The position numbers and the translations under genes were made by a program. A DNA stretch of 64,000 nt from Actinomycetota bacterium (GTDB taxonomy: Bacteria; Actinomycetota; Acidimicrobiia; Acidimicrobiales; Iamiaceae). The notes beneath the pieces are model-generated. The model was not told the origin of the DNA and made no database searches. It worked only from the letters and a program-made list of their open reading frames with translations. Each line of letters opens with the position of its first letter. Position 1 is the stretch's first letter. Below, piece by piece: positions 23,977-31,830 of the stretch. The DNA lies in NCBI GenBank assembly GCA_019639075.1, contig JAHBSO010000006.1, positions 62,001 to 126,000 of the forward strand, given 5' to 3'.

Positions 23977-24644
23977 GCCACGTGCCCTGGTCCGGCCAGC
24001 GCGACGATCCGGTCGCGGAGCTCGGCGACGGTCCGGTCGAACGCCCTCGCGCGTCCGTCGGGGACCGGGTCGGGGATCGACCAGTGCAGCCAGCCCGGGT
24101 CGGGATCGAGCTCCTCGTGGGCGCGGTCGCACACCGTGACGACCAGCGCCGTGGCGCTCGCGTCGAGCGCCAGCGTGGTCGGCTCGGCGTCGGCGAGGTC
24201 GATGCCGGCACGCCGTCCCGCGGCGATCGCCCCCGGATGCACGCGATCGGCCGGGTGGGTGCCGGCCGACTCGGCCGGCTCGCCCGTGAGCTGGCGCCAC
24301 AGGCCGGCGGCGAGCTGCGATCGGGCCGAGTTCGCCGTGCACACGAACAGCGCCGACCCCGGAGCGGTCCGTTGGCTCGCGGTCACCACTGCGAGCGCGT
24401 CCTGGCGGAGGTGCACGTACCGGCGTCGGCCGTCGCCGCTCGACCGCGACCGCTCGATCAGCCCGACGCGCTCCAGCACGTCGAGGTGGTGGGCGAGGAG
24501 GTTGGACGGCAGGTCGTGGCGGTGGGCGAGCTCGACGGGGGAGCGGTCGCTCGTCGTGAGGTCGTCGACGAGCGCCAGGCGGACCGGGTCGCCGAGCGCG
24601 GCGTGGCGCTCGGCGCGGACGGCGAGGGGCGGGTGCTCGGGCAC
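23973..24644 (-). CDS. ArsR-ArsC fusion: HTH regulator plus arsenate reductase-like domain
   Basis: A 223-residue two-domain protein from GTG 24644. Residues 1-82 are a winged helix (HAALGDPVRLALVDDL, LPSNLLAHHLDVLERVGLIE). Residues 96-215 form a low-molecular-weight phosphatase/ArsC domain with the P-loop CTANSARSQ (Cys102, Arg108) and IPDPVPDG in place of the DP loop. The HTH half has no clear cysteine metal site, so sensing may use the C-terminal domain or occur elsewhere. It is first in an overlapping operon with the aquaporin and arsC, so it probably regulates it. Similar fusions are known in actinobacteria. Confidence 0.88.
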   Translation of the reverse strand: MPEHPPLAVRAERHAALGDPVRLALVDDLTTSDRSPVELAHRHDLPSNLLAHHLDVLERVGLIERSRSSGDGRRRYVHLRQDALAVVTASQRTAPGSALFVCTANSARSQLAAGLWRQLTGEPAESAGTHPADRVHPGAIAAGRRAGIDLADAEPTTLALDASATALVVTVCDRAHEELDPDPGWLHWSIPDPVPDGRARAFDRTVAELRDRIVALAGPGHVA

Positions 24645-24676
24645 GTGGACTGTCTACACATTCGACGAGAATTGAG

Positions 24677-24690
24677 TCAACAGTTGTTGA
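24677..24690. promoter_or_regulatory. Dyad TCAACA-GT-TGTTGA upstream of ars operon
   Basis: A perfect 6-bp dyad 33 bp upstream of the GTG of the ArsR-ArsC fusion gene, in an A/T-richer stretch (24655-24695). It is a likely operator of the fused regulator. It differs from the dyads that flank the stand-alone arsR. Confidence 0.6.
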
Positions 24691-24723
24691 GTGAACGCAG
24701 GATGCCGAACGCCGGACGGTGCC

Positions 24724-26022
24724 TCAGGGGGCGGTGGGCGGCGCGGGGGTCGGACCCGCGGCCATCTGGCCGGCCAGCAGGTGCACGGTGTGGCTGGCCA
24801 CGACGGCGAGGACGGCCAGCGGCAGCATCGACGGACCGAGGAGCACACCGGCGATGAGCGCCGCGGTCACCGGTGCGGCCAGGCCGGCCGCCATCGAGCC
24901 CGCCAGTCCCGCGCCGACGGCGAGCGAGAGCGGGACGCCGTCGAGCACGACGTGGCCGAGGAGTCCGATCGCACCGCCGATGTAGGTGAGCGGGAAGATG
25001 CGACCGCCCCGGTAGCCGGCGGCCAGGCTCAGGGAGGTCGCGACGATCTTCACCGCGATCGCCGCGATCACGATCCGCTCGGTGGCGCCCCGGTCGATGA
25101 GGTCCATCAGCTCGGGGATGCCGGAGAACCGGGTGTCGTCGCCGCCGATCGCGTACAGGCCGCCGATGGCGGCGCCGGCGAGCGTGGTGGTGAGGAGCAC
25201 GTTGGTGGCATCCAGTCGGCGGGTCGCCGACCGCAGGAGCGGCGTCAGGTGGTGCACCGCCAGCCCACCGAGGCCGCCGAGGATGCCGAACAGCACCGCC
25301 CACAGGATGTGGCCGCGCTCGAAGCCCGCGTACTCGAGGGGCAGGAACCCGGCGGGCTCCACGTCGAGCATCCGCAGCGTCAGCGTGGCCGTCGACGCCG
25401 CGGTCAACGCCGGAAGCACCAGCGTGGTCATGCCGACGCCCGTGAGGGGCACCACCTCGAGCAGCGGGATCACGCCGGCGAGGGGCGAGCCGAACATCGC
25501 GGCGAGGAGCGCGGCGAGACCGGCTCCCCGCAGGAGCGGCGCGAACCTCGGGTCCACGCGGGAGGTCGCGGCCACCCACGCGGCGATGCCGGCCGCGGCC
25601 GGGATCACCGCGCCCTCCGGGCCGAGCGATGCGCCGGCGACGAGCGAGACGAACCCGGCGACCACGATGCCGAGCGCCGTGGCGAGGGGTATCTCGCCCT
25701 GCGGGACGATGCTGTGCACGTCGCCGGGGTGCTGGCCCCCGCCGCCGGGGACCAGCTCGAGCACGACGCCGAGCGCCAGGCCGCCGACCGTGGCGATGGC
25801 GATCGTCGTCCAGGCCCCCGGCTGCTCCCCGGCGAGGTCGAACCACACCGCGTCGCGGGTCCGCTCCATCGCCCGCTCGAACGCCTCGAACCCGCCACCC
25901 ACGAGGATGCCGAGGAGGGCGGCGACGAGCAGCAGCCGCGCGATGTCGGCCCGGGTCGGCGCGTCGACGGCCGCGTCGGCGCCGGTCGCGCTCACGTCCT
26001 CGGCGTCGTCGGGCGCGCTCAC
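24724..26022 (-). CDS. ClC-family chloride channel or transporter
   Basis: Starting at GTG 26022, the 432-residue protein has 10-12 hydrophobic segments and the ClC filter motifs. GASLGPEGAVIP carries the gating Glu of the GxEGP-type motif, and GYRGGRIFPLTYIGG is the GxFxP equivalent. Near the C-terminus, AAPVTAALIAGVLLG resembles the final ClC helices. The canonical GSGIP segment appears only as FGSPLAGVIPLLE, so the anion-selective Ser position needs checking. It would move chloride or fluoride across the cytoplasmic membrane, as channel or proton antiporter. It lies downstream of the ars operon promoter on the same strand but is transcribed separately. Confidence 0.87.
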   Translation of the reverse strand: MSAPDDAEDVSATGADAAVDAPTRADIARLLLVAALLGILVGGGFEAFERAMERTRDAVWFDLAGEQPGAWTTIAIATVGGLALGVVLELVPGGGGQHPGDVHSIVPQGEIPLATALGIVVAGFVSLVAGASLGPEGAVIPAAAGIAAWVAATSRVDPRFAPLLRGAGLAALLAAMFGSPLAGVIPLLEVVPLTGVGMTTLVLPALTAASTATLTLRMLDVEPAGFLPLEYAGFERGHILWAVLFGILGGLGGLAVHHLTPLLRSATRRLDATNVLLTTTLAGAAIGGLYAIGGDDTRFSGIPELMDLIDRGATERIVIAAIAVKIVATSLSLAAGYRGGRIFPLTYIGGAIGLLGHVVLDGVPLSLAVGAGLAGSMAAGLAAPVTAALIAGVLLGPSMLPLAVLAVVASHTVHLLAGQMAAGPTPAPPTAP

Positions 26023-26071
26023 CAGGCAAACCGTACAAAACCACTGGTTCCGGTGGCGGGGATGACGCCGG

Positions 26072-26755
26072 TCAGCGCATCTCCGCGGCCTCGAGCGCCT
26101 CGATGGCACCGGCGTACATGCGGCGCTTGATGGCGCGGAGGGTGCCGGCATCCTTCGCCGCGAGCCCGGTCGCCAGCTCGACGGCCCGCTCGCGCACCTG
26201 CCCCTCCGGGGCGACCTCGTCGACGATCCCCGCCTCCACCGCCTGCGGTCCGGTGTAGCGCCGCCCGGTCGTCATGGCGACGTGTGCGGTGCGGTGGGGC
26301 AGTCGGCCCTGGAGCAGCGCGGACATGCCGGGCGTGAACGGCATCAGCAGATCGATCTCGGGGACGCACCAGAAGCCGCGGTCCTCCCGCATCACGGCGA
26401 TGTCGTGGGCCGCGGCGAACATCGCGCCGGCGGCGAAGGCGTGGCCCTGGATCGCCGCCACGGTGAAGACCGAGCCGCCGAGCGTCTCGGCCAGCAGGTG
26501 GTGGAACTGCTCGAGCGCCCCCATGGCCTCATCGGGGTGGTCGCCCAGCCAGTCGAGGTCGAGGCCGTTCGACCAGAACTTGCCTCCGGCCGTGGTGACC
26601 AGCGCCCGGGCGCCCTGGGTGGCCTCGACCTCGGCCAGCGCCGAGCGCAGCGCCGTGATCTGCGGCAGGTCGAAGCGGTTCTCGCCGTCGCCCAGGTGGA
26701 GGATGAAGACGTCGCCCTCTCGGGTCAGCGTCACGTCGGTCCCGGCAGCATCCAT
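26072..26755 (-). CDS. Enoyl-CoA hydratase/isomerase family protein
   Basis: A 227-residue crotonase. The oxyanion-hole segments are ALVTTAGGKFWSNGLDLDWL and AIQGHAFAAGAMFAAAHDI, followed by GFWCVPEIDLLMPFTPGM and a C-terminal helix with TLRAIKRRMYAG. It is shorter than typical FadB-type hydratases and close to the ECI/Delta3-Delta2-enoyl-CoA isomerase group. The catalytic Glu of hydratases is represented only by CVPEIDL, so isomerase activity is more likely than hydration. It is divergent from an alpha/beta-hydrolase operon across a 32-bp palindrome. Confidence 0.85.
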   Translation of the reverse strand: MDAAGTDVTLTREGDVFILHLGDGENRFDLPQITALRSALAEVEATQGARALVTTAGGKFWSNGLDLDWLGDHPDEAMGALEQFHHLLAETLGGSVFTVAAIQGHAFAAGAMFAAAHDIAVMREDRGFWCVPEIDLLMPFTPGMSALLQGRLPHRTAHVAMTTGRRYTGPQAVEAGIVDEVAPEGQVRERAVELATGLAAKDAGTLRAIKRRMYAGAIEALEAAEMR

Positions 26756-26812
26756 GTCGAGAAGCTACGTCGTCACGGTGTCGACGGGCTCGCCGACCCG
26801 GGGCAGCGCGAA

Positions 26813-26844
26813 GGCGAGATAGGTGTTACAACATCTATCTCGCC
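26813..26844. promoter_or_regulatory. 32-bp near-perfect palindrome, divergent operator
   Basis: GGCGAGATAG (26813-26822) and CTATCTCGCC (26835-26844) are perfect 10-bp arms; between them TGTT-AC-AACA is a second dyad, with only one mismatched pair. It sits 37 bp before the ATG of the hydrolase gene and 58 bp before the enoyl-CoA hydratase start. Size and symmetry fit a TetR- or GntR-type dimer site. No regulator gene lies next to it. Confidence 0.75.
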
Positions 26845-26880
26845 CGCCGGCCGGGTGAACGCCGAGAAGGGGATGGACCG

Positions 26881-27846
26881 ATGGCCTCCTACGCGCACCG
26901 CTACGGGCCCCACGCACCCGACGACACCTACGTCGAGCACGCCTTCGAGGAGCACCTCCACGACGTCGGCGAGGCGCTGATCAACTACGCGACCGTCGGC
27001 GACGAGTCGCTCCCGGCGCTCCTGCTGATCCCGGGTCAGACCGAGTCGTGGTGGGGCTACGAGGCCGTGATGGGTCTGCTGGCCGAGCACTTCCAGGCGT
27101 TCGCCGTCGACCTCCGTGGGCAGGGTCGCTCGTCCCGTACGCCGGGCCGCTACACCCTCGACCTGATCGGCAACGACCTCGTCCGGTTCATCGACGACGT
27201 GATCGATCGACCCACGATCGTCGCCGGGCTCTCGTCGGGCGGGGTGACCTCGGCCTGGCTGTCCGCCTACGCGAAGCCCGGCCAGATCGTCGCCGCCTAC
27301 TACGAGGACCCGCCGCTGTTCTCTTCCCAGGTCGACCCGGCCTACGGCCAGAGCCTGCGCCAGGCGATCGGCCCGCTCTTCGCGGCGATGGCGAAGTACC
27401 TGGGCGACCAGTGGTCGATCGGCGACTGGGACGGCATGGTCGCCGCCCTCCCGAACGAGCTGCCGGCGTCGATGGCGATGATCGCGGGCGCCTTCGGGGT
27501 GGGCTCGGGCGACGGGCCGCCGCAGGAGCTGCGCGAGTACGACCCCGAGTGGGGTCGGGCCTTCTGGACCGGGGCCTTCTACGGCTCCTGCGACCACGAG
27601 CGGATGCTGCGGTCGGTGAAGGTGCCGGTGCTCTACACCCACCACTTCCGGATGATCGACCCGGCCACGGGTTCGCTGATCGGCGCCGCGTCGGACGTCC
27701 AGGTGGCGCAGGTGGCGAAGCTGGTCCGCGAGGCCGGCCAGCCGTTCGAGCTCGTCGACCTCCCGACCCAGCCCCACTCGTTGCACGGCGCCGATCCGCA
27801 GCTCTACGTCGACACGTTGGTCGGCTGGGCCGACGGCCTGTCATGA
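26881..27846 (+). CDS. Alpha/beta-hydrolase
   Basis: A 321-residue hydrolase from ATG 26881, with AAGGGG upstream. LLLIPGQTESWWGYEAVM includes the HG-like oxyanion loop (here PGQ). AVDLRGQGRSSRTPGRYTLD follows, the nucleophile is Ser in IVAGLSSGGVTSAW, and the late His is in QPHSLHGADP. The missing HG dipeptide is notable. It forms an ATGA-overlapped operon with an amidohydrolase. This pairing suggests ring or ester cleavage of an aromatic or lactone substrate, but no specific pathway can be named. Confidence 0.85.
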   Translation: MASYAHRYGPHAPDDTYVEHAFEEHLHDVGEALINYATVGDESLPALLLIPGQTESWWGYEAVMGLLAEHFQAFAVDLRGQGRSSRTPGRYTLDLIGNDLVRFIDDVIDRPTIVAGLSSGGVTSAWLSAYAKPGQIVAAYYEDPPLFSSQVDPAYGQSLRQAIGPLFAAMAKYLGDQWSIGDWDGMVAALPNELPASMAMIAGAFGVGSGDGPPQELREYDPEWGRAFWTGAFYGSCDHERMLRSVKVPVLYTHHFRMIDPATGSLIGAASDVQVAQVAKLVREAGQPFELVDLPTQPHSLHGADPQLYVDTLVGWADGLS

Positions 27847-28790
27847 CGGCGCCGGGCACGATCGACGTCCACGCCCACTACCTGCCCGAGTCGTACCGGG
27901 CCGTGCTGGCCCGATCGGGCCACGACCGGCCCGACGGGATGCCGGCGATCCCCGAGTGGTCGGCGGCCGAGCACGTGGCGACGATGGACCGGCTCGGCAT
28001 CGATGTGTCCCTCCTGTCGGTGTCGACGCCCGGCGTGCACCTGGGGGCCGACGTCGACGCGGTCGCGCTGGCCCGCGAGGTGAACGAGGAGGGCCGACGG
28101 GCCGTCGTCGACCACCCGGGTCGGTTCGGGCTCCTCGGCTCGCTCCCGATCGGCGACCTCGACGCGGCGATGGCCGAGATCGCCCACTGCGTCGAGGTGC
28201 TCGACGTCGACGGCTTCGTGCTCCTCACCAACGTCGACGGCACCTACCTGGGCGACCCGTCGCTCGAACCGGTCCTCGACGAGCTGGACCGGCGGGGCCG
28301 ACCGGTCCTCGTCCACCCGACCTCGCCGGTCTGCTGGGAGCACACGTCGTTCGACCGGCCCCGTCCGATGCTCGAGTTCCTGTTCGACACCACCCGCGCG
28401 GTGGTGAACCTCGTGCTCGACGGGACCATCGCCCGCCACCCGAACCTGCGGCTGATCGTCCCCCACGCCGGCGCCACCCTGCCGGTGATCGCCGACCGGG
28501 TCGCCGGGTTCTCGCTCCTGCTCGACGTCGACCCTTCGGTCGACGTGCTGCGCGACCTCGCCGGGCTGCACTACGACCTCTCGGGCACGCCGATCCCGCG
28601 CCAGCTCCCGGCCCTGCTCTCGCTCACCGACCCCACGCACCTGCACTACGGCAGCGACGTCCCGTTCACGCCCGACTTCGTCGCCGAGATCGCGGTGCAC
28701 GCGCTTCGAGCGCACGGCGATCTCCTCCCGGGCCTGCGCGCCAACACCGAGGCCCTGTTCCCCCGCCTGGAGGGGGCTCGCCCGTCGTGA
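27843..28790 (+). CDS. Amidohydrolase-2 family protein (ACMSD-like decarboxylase/hydrolase)
   Basis: A 315-residue TIM-barrel metalloenzyme with ATG 27843 in the stop of the hydrolase gene. Metal-ligand motifs are IDVHAHYLPE at the N-terminus, PVLVHPTSPVCW, LIVPHAGATLPV and the final Asp in HYGSDVPFTPD. This set is typical of amidohydrolase-2 enzymes such as ACMSD and gamma-resorcylate decarboxylase, which act on aromatic acids or their breakdown products with one zinc. Cotranscription with an alpha/beta-hydrolase, and a shared palindrome with a crotonase gene, fit an aromatic or cyclic-acid catabolic route (inferred). Confidence 0.85.
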   Translation: MTAPGTIDVHAHYLPESYRAVLARSGHDRPDGMPAIPEWSAAEHVATMDRLGIDVSLLSVSTPGVHLGADVDAVALAREVNEEGRRAVVDHPGRFGLLGSLPIGDLDAAMAEIAHCVEVLDVDGFVLLTNVDGTYLGDPSLEPVLDELDRRGRPVLVHPTSPVCWEHTSFDRPRPMLEFLFDTTRAVVNLVLDGTIARHPNLRLIVPHAGATLPVIADRVAGFSLLLDVDPSVDVLRDLAGLHYDLSGTPIPRQLPALLSLTDPTHLHYGSDVPFTPDFVAEIAVHALRAHGDLLPGLRANTEALFPRLEGARPS

Positions 28791-28809
28791 CCGCCGGTGG
28801 ACGCGGTGC

Positions 28810-29268
28810 TCAGGCCTCCAGGGCCGCAGCCAGCCGTTCGAGGGTGCCGCTGATCGTCTCGGTGTTGCGGGCCGGCCGATCGTCGATGCCCGACAGCTCG
28901 GCCGCCGCGGGCCGGATCTCGTCGGGGAGGAAGTCCTCGGTCCACTCGGTGACCCGGCTGCCCTCGTCGGTCTCCTCGATCCGGTAGCCCCACGTCGAGA
29001 AGTGGAAGTCGAACATCGAGCACTCGAACGTGAACGCCTTGCCCGGGTCGGCCTCGGTCACCGTCGCCTGGGTGGTCCACTCCTTGTCGCCGGCCCGGTT
29101 GTGGCCCTCGAACGTCGCGCCGACCGCCGGTCCGGTCGAGTCCCCGGTCCACTCGCAGGTGTGGCACTCGATCGACCACTCGCCCATGCGGGTCACGTCG
29201 GCGATCGCGGCGTACACCTCCTCGGGGCTGGCGGCGATGTCACGGCTGATCTCGATGCGGTTGCTCAC
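28810..29268 (-). CDS. SRPBCC (START-like) family protein
   Basis: A 152-residue protein from GTG 29268, which overlaps the stop of the Gfo/Idh/MocA gene. The START/Bet v1 pattern is plain: RIEISRDIAASPEEVYAAIADV, MGEWSIECHTCEW, GATFEGHNRAG, FHFSTWGYRIEE, and a long C-terminal helix (RNTETISGTLERLAAAL). It belongs to the polyketide-cyclase/dehydrase-like group of small hydrophobic-ligand binders. Probably soluble. The ligand is unknown. Confidence 0.8.
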   Translation of the reverse strand: MSNRIEISRDIAASPEEVYAAIADVTRMGEWSIECHTCEWTGDSTGPAVGATFEGHNRAGDKEWTTQATVTEADPGKAFTFECSMFDFHFSTWGYRIEETDEGSRVTEWTEDFLPDEIRPAAAELSGIDDRPARNTETISGTLERLAAALEA

Positions 29269-30272
29269 GGGCGGGATTCCACCACATCGCCCGGTCGTCC
29301 GCCCGACCGGACCGAAGCACCGATGTCGTCGAGGACCCGCATCAGCGCGACCGACTCGTCGAGCGACATGACCGGGCTCTCGGTGTCTCCGGCGGCGACG
29401 CGCCGGTGCACCTCCTCGATCTCGAACCGTAGGCCGTCGCCCTCGAACGAGGTGTCGATCTCCTGCACACCTTTCGGTCCATGGACGGTGATCGACGACG
29501 GGCAGTGCATGAACGCCGGCAGGTCGATCCAGCCGTCGCTGCCGGAGATCCGGGCCGTGCAGGCCATCGGGACGCGGATCGACGCCTTGACCACGCCGAG
29601 CCGGTCGCCGGCGTGGTGCAGCACGCCGGCCACGACCTCGTCGACCCCGGTCCCGCCGATCACCCCGTCGGCCACCACCCGTTCGGGGAGTCCGAGGACG
29701 AACGCGCAGAGCTGCACCGGGTAGATCCCGAGGTCGAGCAGCGCGCCGCCTCCCTGGCCGAGGTCGAAGAGCCGGTGGGCGGGGTCGATCGGCATGCGGA
29801 AGCCGAAGTCGGCCTCGACGAGGAGCGGCTCGCCGACGGCGCCGTCGTCGAGGAGCTCGCGCAGGCGGACGTAGGCGGGGAGGAAGCGGGACCACAGCGC
29901 CTCCATCAGGAACAGGTCGGCGGCGCGCGCGGCCTCGACCATGCGGGTGGCCTGCTCGGCGTCGAGCGCGAACGCCTTCTCGCACAGCACGTGCTTGCCG
30001 GCGGCCAGCGCGGCGAGCGTGTCGGCCTGGTGCTGGGCGTGCGGCGTGGCGACGTACACGGCGTCGACGTCGGGATCGGCGAGCAGGTCGTCGCGGGAGC
30101 TGTAGCGCCGGGCGACCCCGTGGCGGTCGGCGAACGCGTCGGCCCGGTCGAGCGACCTCGACGACACGGCCACGATCTCGCCGTCGTCGACCATGGTCAT
30201 CGCGGTGGCGAACCGATCGGCGATGCCGCCGGGACCGACCACCCCCCAGCGCATCGATCGGTCTGCGGTCAC
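29265..30272 (-). CDS. Gfo/Idh/MocA-family oxidoreductase
   Basis: GTG 30272 is chosen because GGAGG lies five bases upstream; the frame stays open to 30308. The 335-residue protein has the NAD(P) Rossmann motif WGVVGPGGIADRFATAM. The family signature AGKHVLCEKAFALDAEQATRM holds the catalytic Lys of EKP-type motifs (here EKA), and GGGALLDLGIYPVQLCAF carries a Asp-x-x-x-Tyr pair in place of the usual His. It resembles dihydrodiol dehydrogenase and 1,5-anhydro-fructose reductase type enzymes that oxidise or reduce sugars or trans-dihydrodiols. It is followed by the SRPBCC gene in one operon. Confidence 0.87.
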   Translation of the reverse strand: MTADRSMRWGVVGPGGIADRFATAMTMVDDGEIVAVSSRSLDRADAFADRHGVARRYSSRDDLLADPDVDAVYVATPHAQHQADTLAALAAGKHVLCEKAFALDAEQATRMVEAARAADLFLMEALWSRFLPAYVRLRELLDDGAVGEPLLVEADFGFRMPIDPAHRLFDLGQGGGALLDLGIYPVQLCAFVLGLPERVVADGVIGGTGVDEVVAGVLHHAGDRLGVVKASIRVPMACTARISGSDGWIDLPAFMHCPSSITVHGPKGVQEIDTSFEGDGLRFEIEEVHRRVAAGDTESPVMSLDESVALMRVLDDIGASVRSGGRPGDVVESRP

Positions 30273-30317
30273 GACGTCCTCCGTTGCTCGTCCCCCCGTC
30301 CGGTGCATCCTCGCGCG

Positions 30318-30339
30318 CCGGTCGGTCGTCGCCGACCGG
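30318..30339 (-). terminator. Hairpin terminator after DUF2252 gene
   Basis: CCGGTCGG (30318-30325) and CCGACCGG (30332-30339) form a perfect 8-bp stem with a 6-nt loop, 7 bp past the stop of the DUF2252 gene and before the next minus-strand gene. No T-tract follows. Confidence 0.6.
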
Positions 30340-30345
30340 TCGCAG

Positions 30346-31734
30346 CTACGCCTCGGGCTCGTCGACCGCCGGCACGCGCCCGGCGCGGATCGCGTCGCCG
30401 TGGGCCGTGTGGTCGCGTTCGTTCAGGTCGGCGTAGGCCTCGGCGAAGGTGACGAGGACGTCGTCGATGGTCCGGTCGTCGCCGAGGTAGCCCGAGATCA
30501 GCGCCGCGTCGCCGGCTCGCGCGTGGGCGAGCGCGAGCGCGCCACCGCACAGCTCGGCGTAGCGCTCGAGCCGCTTGGGCCCCATCACGTCCACATCGGC
30601 CGAGCCCTTCCCGTCCCAGAGCTGACGGAAGTAGAAGTCGGCGTTCCCGCCGTCGGGCCGGTGGTACCGCGACCAACCGAGGAGGATGTCGCCGGCCGAC
30701 TGGAGCAGGCGCTGGCCGCGCACGACCCGTTCGCCCTGCTGCTCGCACTCGGTCTCGCCGCAGTAGGGCTCGAGCACCGACGGGTTCGCCTCCTTGAACT
30801 GCATGAACAGCGGCGTGCCCAGGTCGCACTCCAGCAGGACGATGAGGCACCGGGTGCCGACGCTGCCGACGCCGACGATCTTGTGGGCGATGTCCACGAA
30901 CCGGTAGCGGTCGATCACCGCGGCCCGGTGCGGCGGCAGGGTCGCCCGGTACCGGTCGAAGAAGTCCGAGATCCGGTCGCGGTCGGTCCCGGCCACCAGG
31001 TCGTCGATCCGAACGACCTCCGGTGGCCGGGAGACGATGCGCCGACGGCCGTCGACGACCTCGGTGAGCTTGTCGAGGGCCCGAAGGCTCGTCTTCCGGG
31101 ATGCCTTCTTCGCCGTCGCCCGGGCCTGCTTGCCGATCTTCCCGTCGGTGTCGGCGACGAACGCCTCGACGTCGAGCCGCCGGTAGTGCACGTCGAGCGG
31201 GCTCACGTCGACGGCCCCGGCGATCGTCCGCCGGTAGCCGCGCACGGCGGCGCGGGTCGACGCCGCGACCTGCGACGTCGAGTGCTCCCGGTGGCGGCCG
31301 GCGATCGTGACGCTGGCCGCCAAGCGCTTGAGGTCCCACTCGAAGGGGCCGGGGAGGGTCTCGTCGAAGTCGTTCAGGTCGAACACCAATCGCCGGTCCG
31401 GCCCGTTGAACACCCCGAAGTTGGAGAGGTGCGCGTCGCCGCAGAGCTGCACCCGCAACCCGGTCGTCGGCGTGCGCGACAGGTCCGACGCCATGATCGC
31501 CGCGGCCCCCCGGTAGAAGGTGAACGGCGTGGCCCGCATGCGCCCGTGACGGATCGGTACCAGCTCCTGGAGCCGGGTCGCGTCCTGGTCGGTGAGCAGC
31601 TCGACCGGGTCCGGGCGTCCGGGGCCGGCGTCGACCTCGGCGTGGGCCTCGAGCGGCACGGCCTCGCGTTCGGCCCGGCCCGCGGCCAACCGGTCACGGA
31701 TCGCCTTCGGGCGGTGGTGCTCCGGGGGCGTCAT
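30346..31734 (-). CDS. DUF2252 family protein
   Basis: A 462-residue soluble protein with the DUF2252 landmarks: MRATPFTFYRGAAAIMASDL, LRVQLCGDAHLSNFGVFNGP, LVFDLNDFDETLPGPFEWDL, HKIVGVGSVGTRCLIVLL, FMQFKEANPSVLEPY and ALAHARAGDAALISGYLGDD. The CGDAHLSNFG and DLNDFDE segments resemble the catalytic and metal-binding parts of the APH/choline-kinase fold, so a kinase-like activity is possible. The function of the family is not established. It stands alone, with a hairpin after it, and is divergent from the ROK repressor gene. Confidence 0.88.
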   Translation of the reverse strand: MTPPEHHRPKAIRDRLAAGRAEREAVPLEAHAEVDAGPGRPDPVELLTDQDATRLQELVPIRHGRMRATPFTFYRGAAAIMASDLSRTPTTGLRVQLCGDAHLSNFGVFNGPDRRLVFDLNDFDETLPGPFEWDLKRLAASVTIAGRHREHSTSQVAASTRAAVRGYRRTIAGAVDVSPLDVHYRRLDVEAFVADTDGKIGKQARATAKKASRKTSLRALDKLTEVVDGRRRIVSRPPEVVRIDDLVAGTDRDRISDFFDRYRATLPPHRAAVIDRYRFVDIAHKIVGVGSVGTRCLIVLLECDLGTPLFMQFKEANPSVLEPYCGETECEQQGERVVRGQRLLQSAGDILLGWSRYHRPDGGNADFYFRQLWDGKGSADVDVMGPKRLERYAELCGGALALAHARAGDAALISGYLGDDRTIDDVLVTFAEAYADLNERDHTAHGDAIRAGRVPAVDEPEA

Positions 31735-31830
31735 CGTGTCGTCTCTCGTGGCGGTCTCGTCGGGATCGAGCGATGGTGCCAGACGTCGCTCGCCCGCGCT
31801 TCCGGGGCCAGTTCGTCTAGTCTCCGAACG

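Noticed and set aside
26773..27786. Minus-strand frame of 337 codons opposite the alpha/beta-hydrolase
   Set aside because: Antisense shadow; the plus frame has the hydrolase motifs and a ribosome site.
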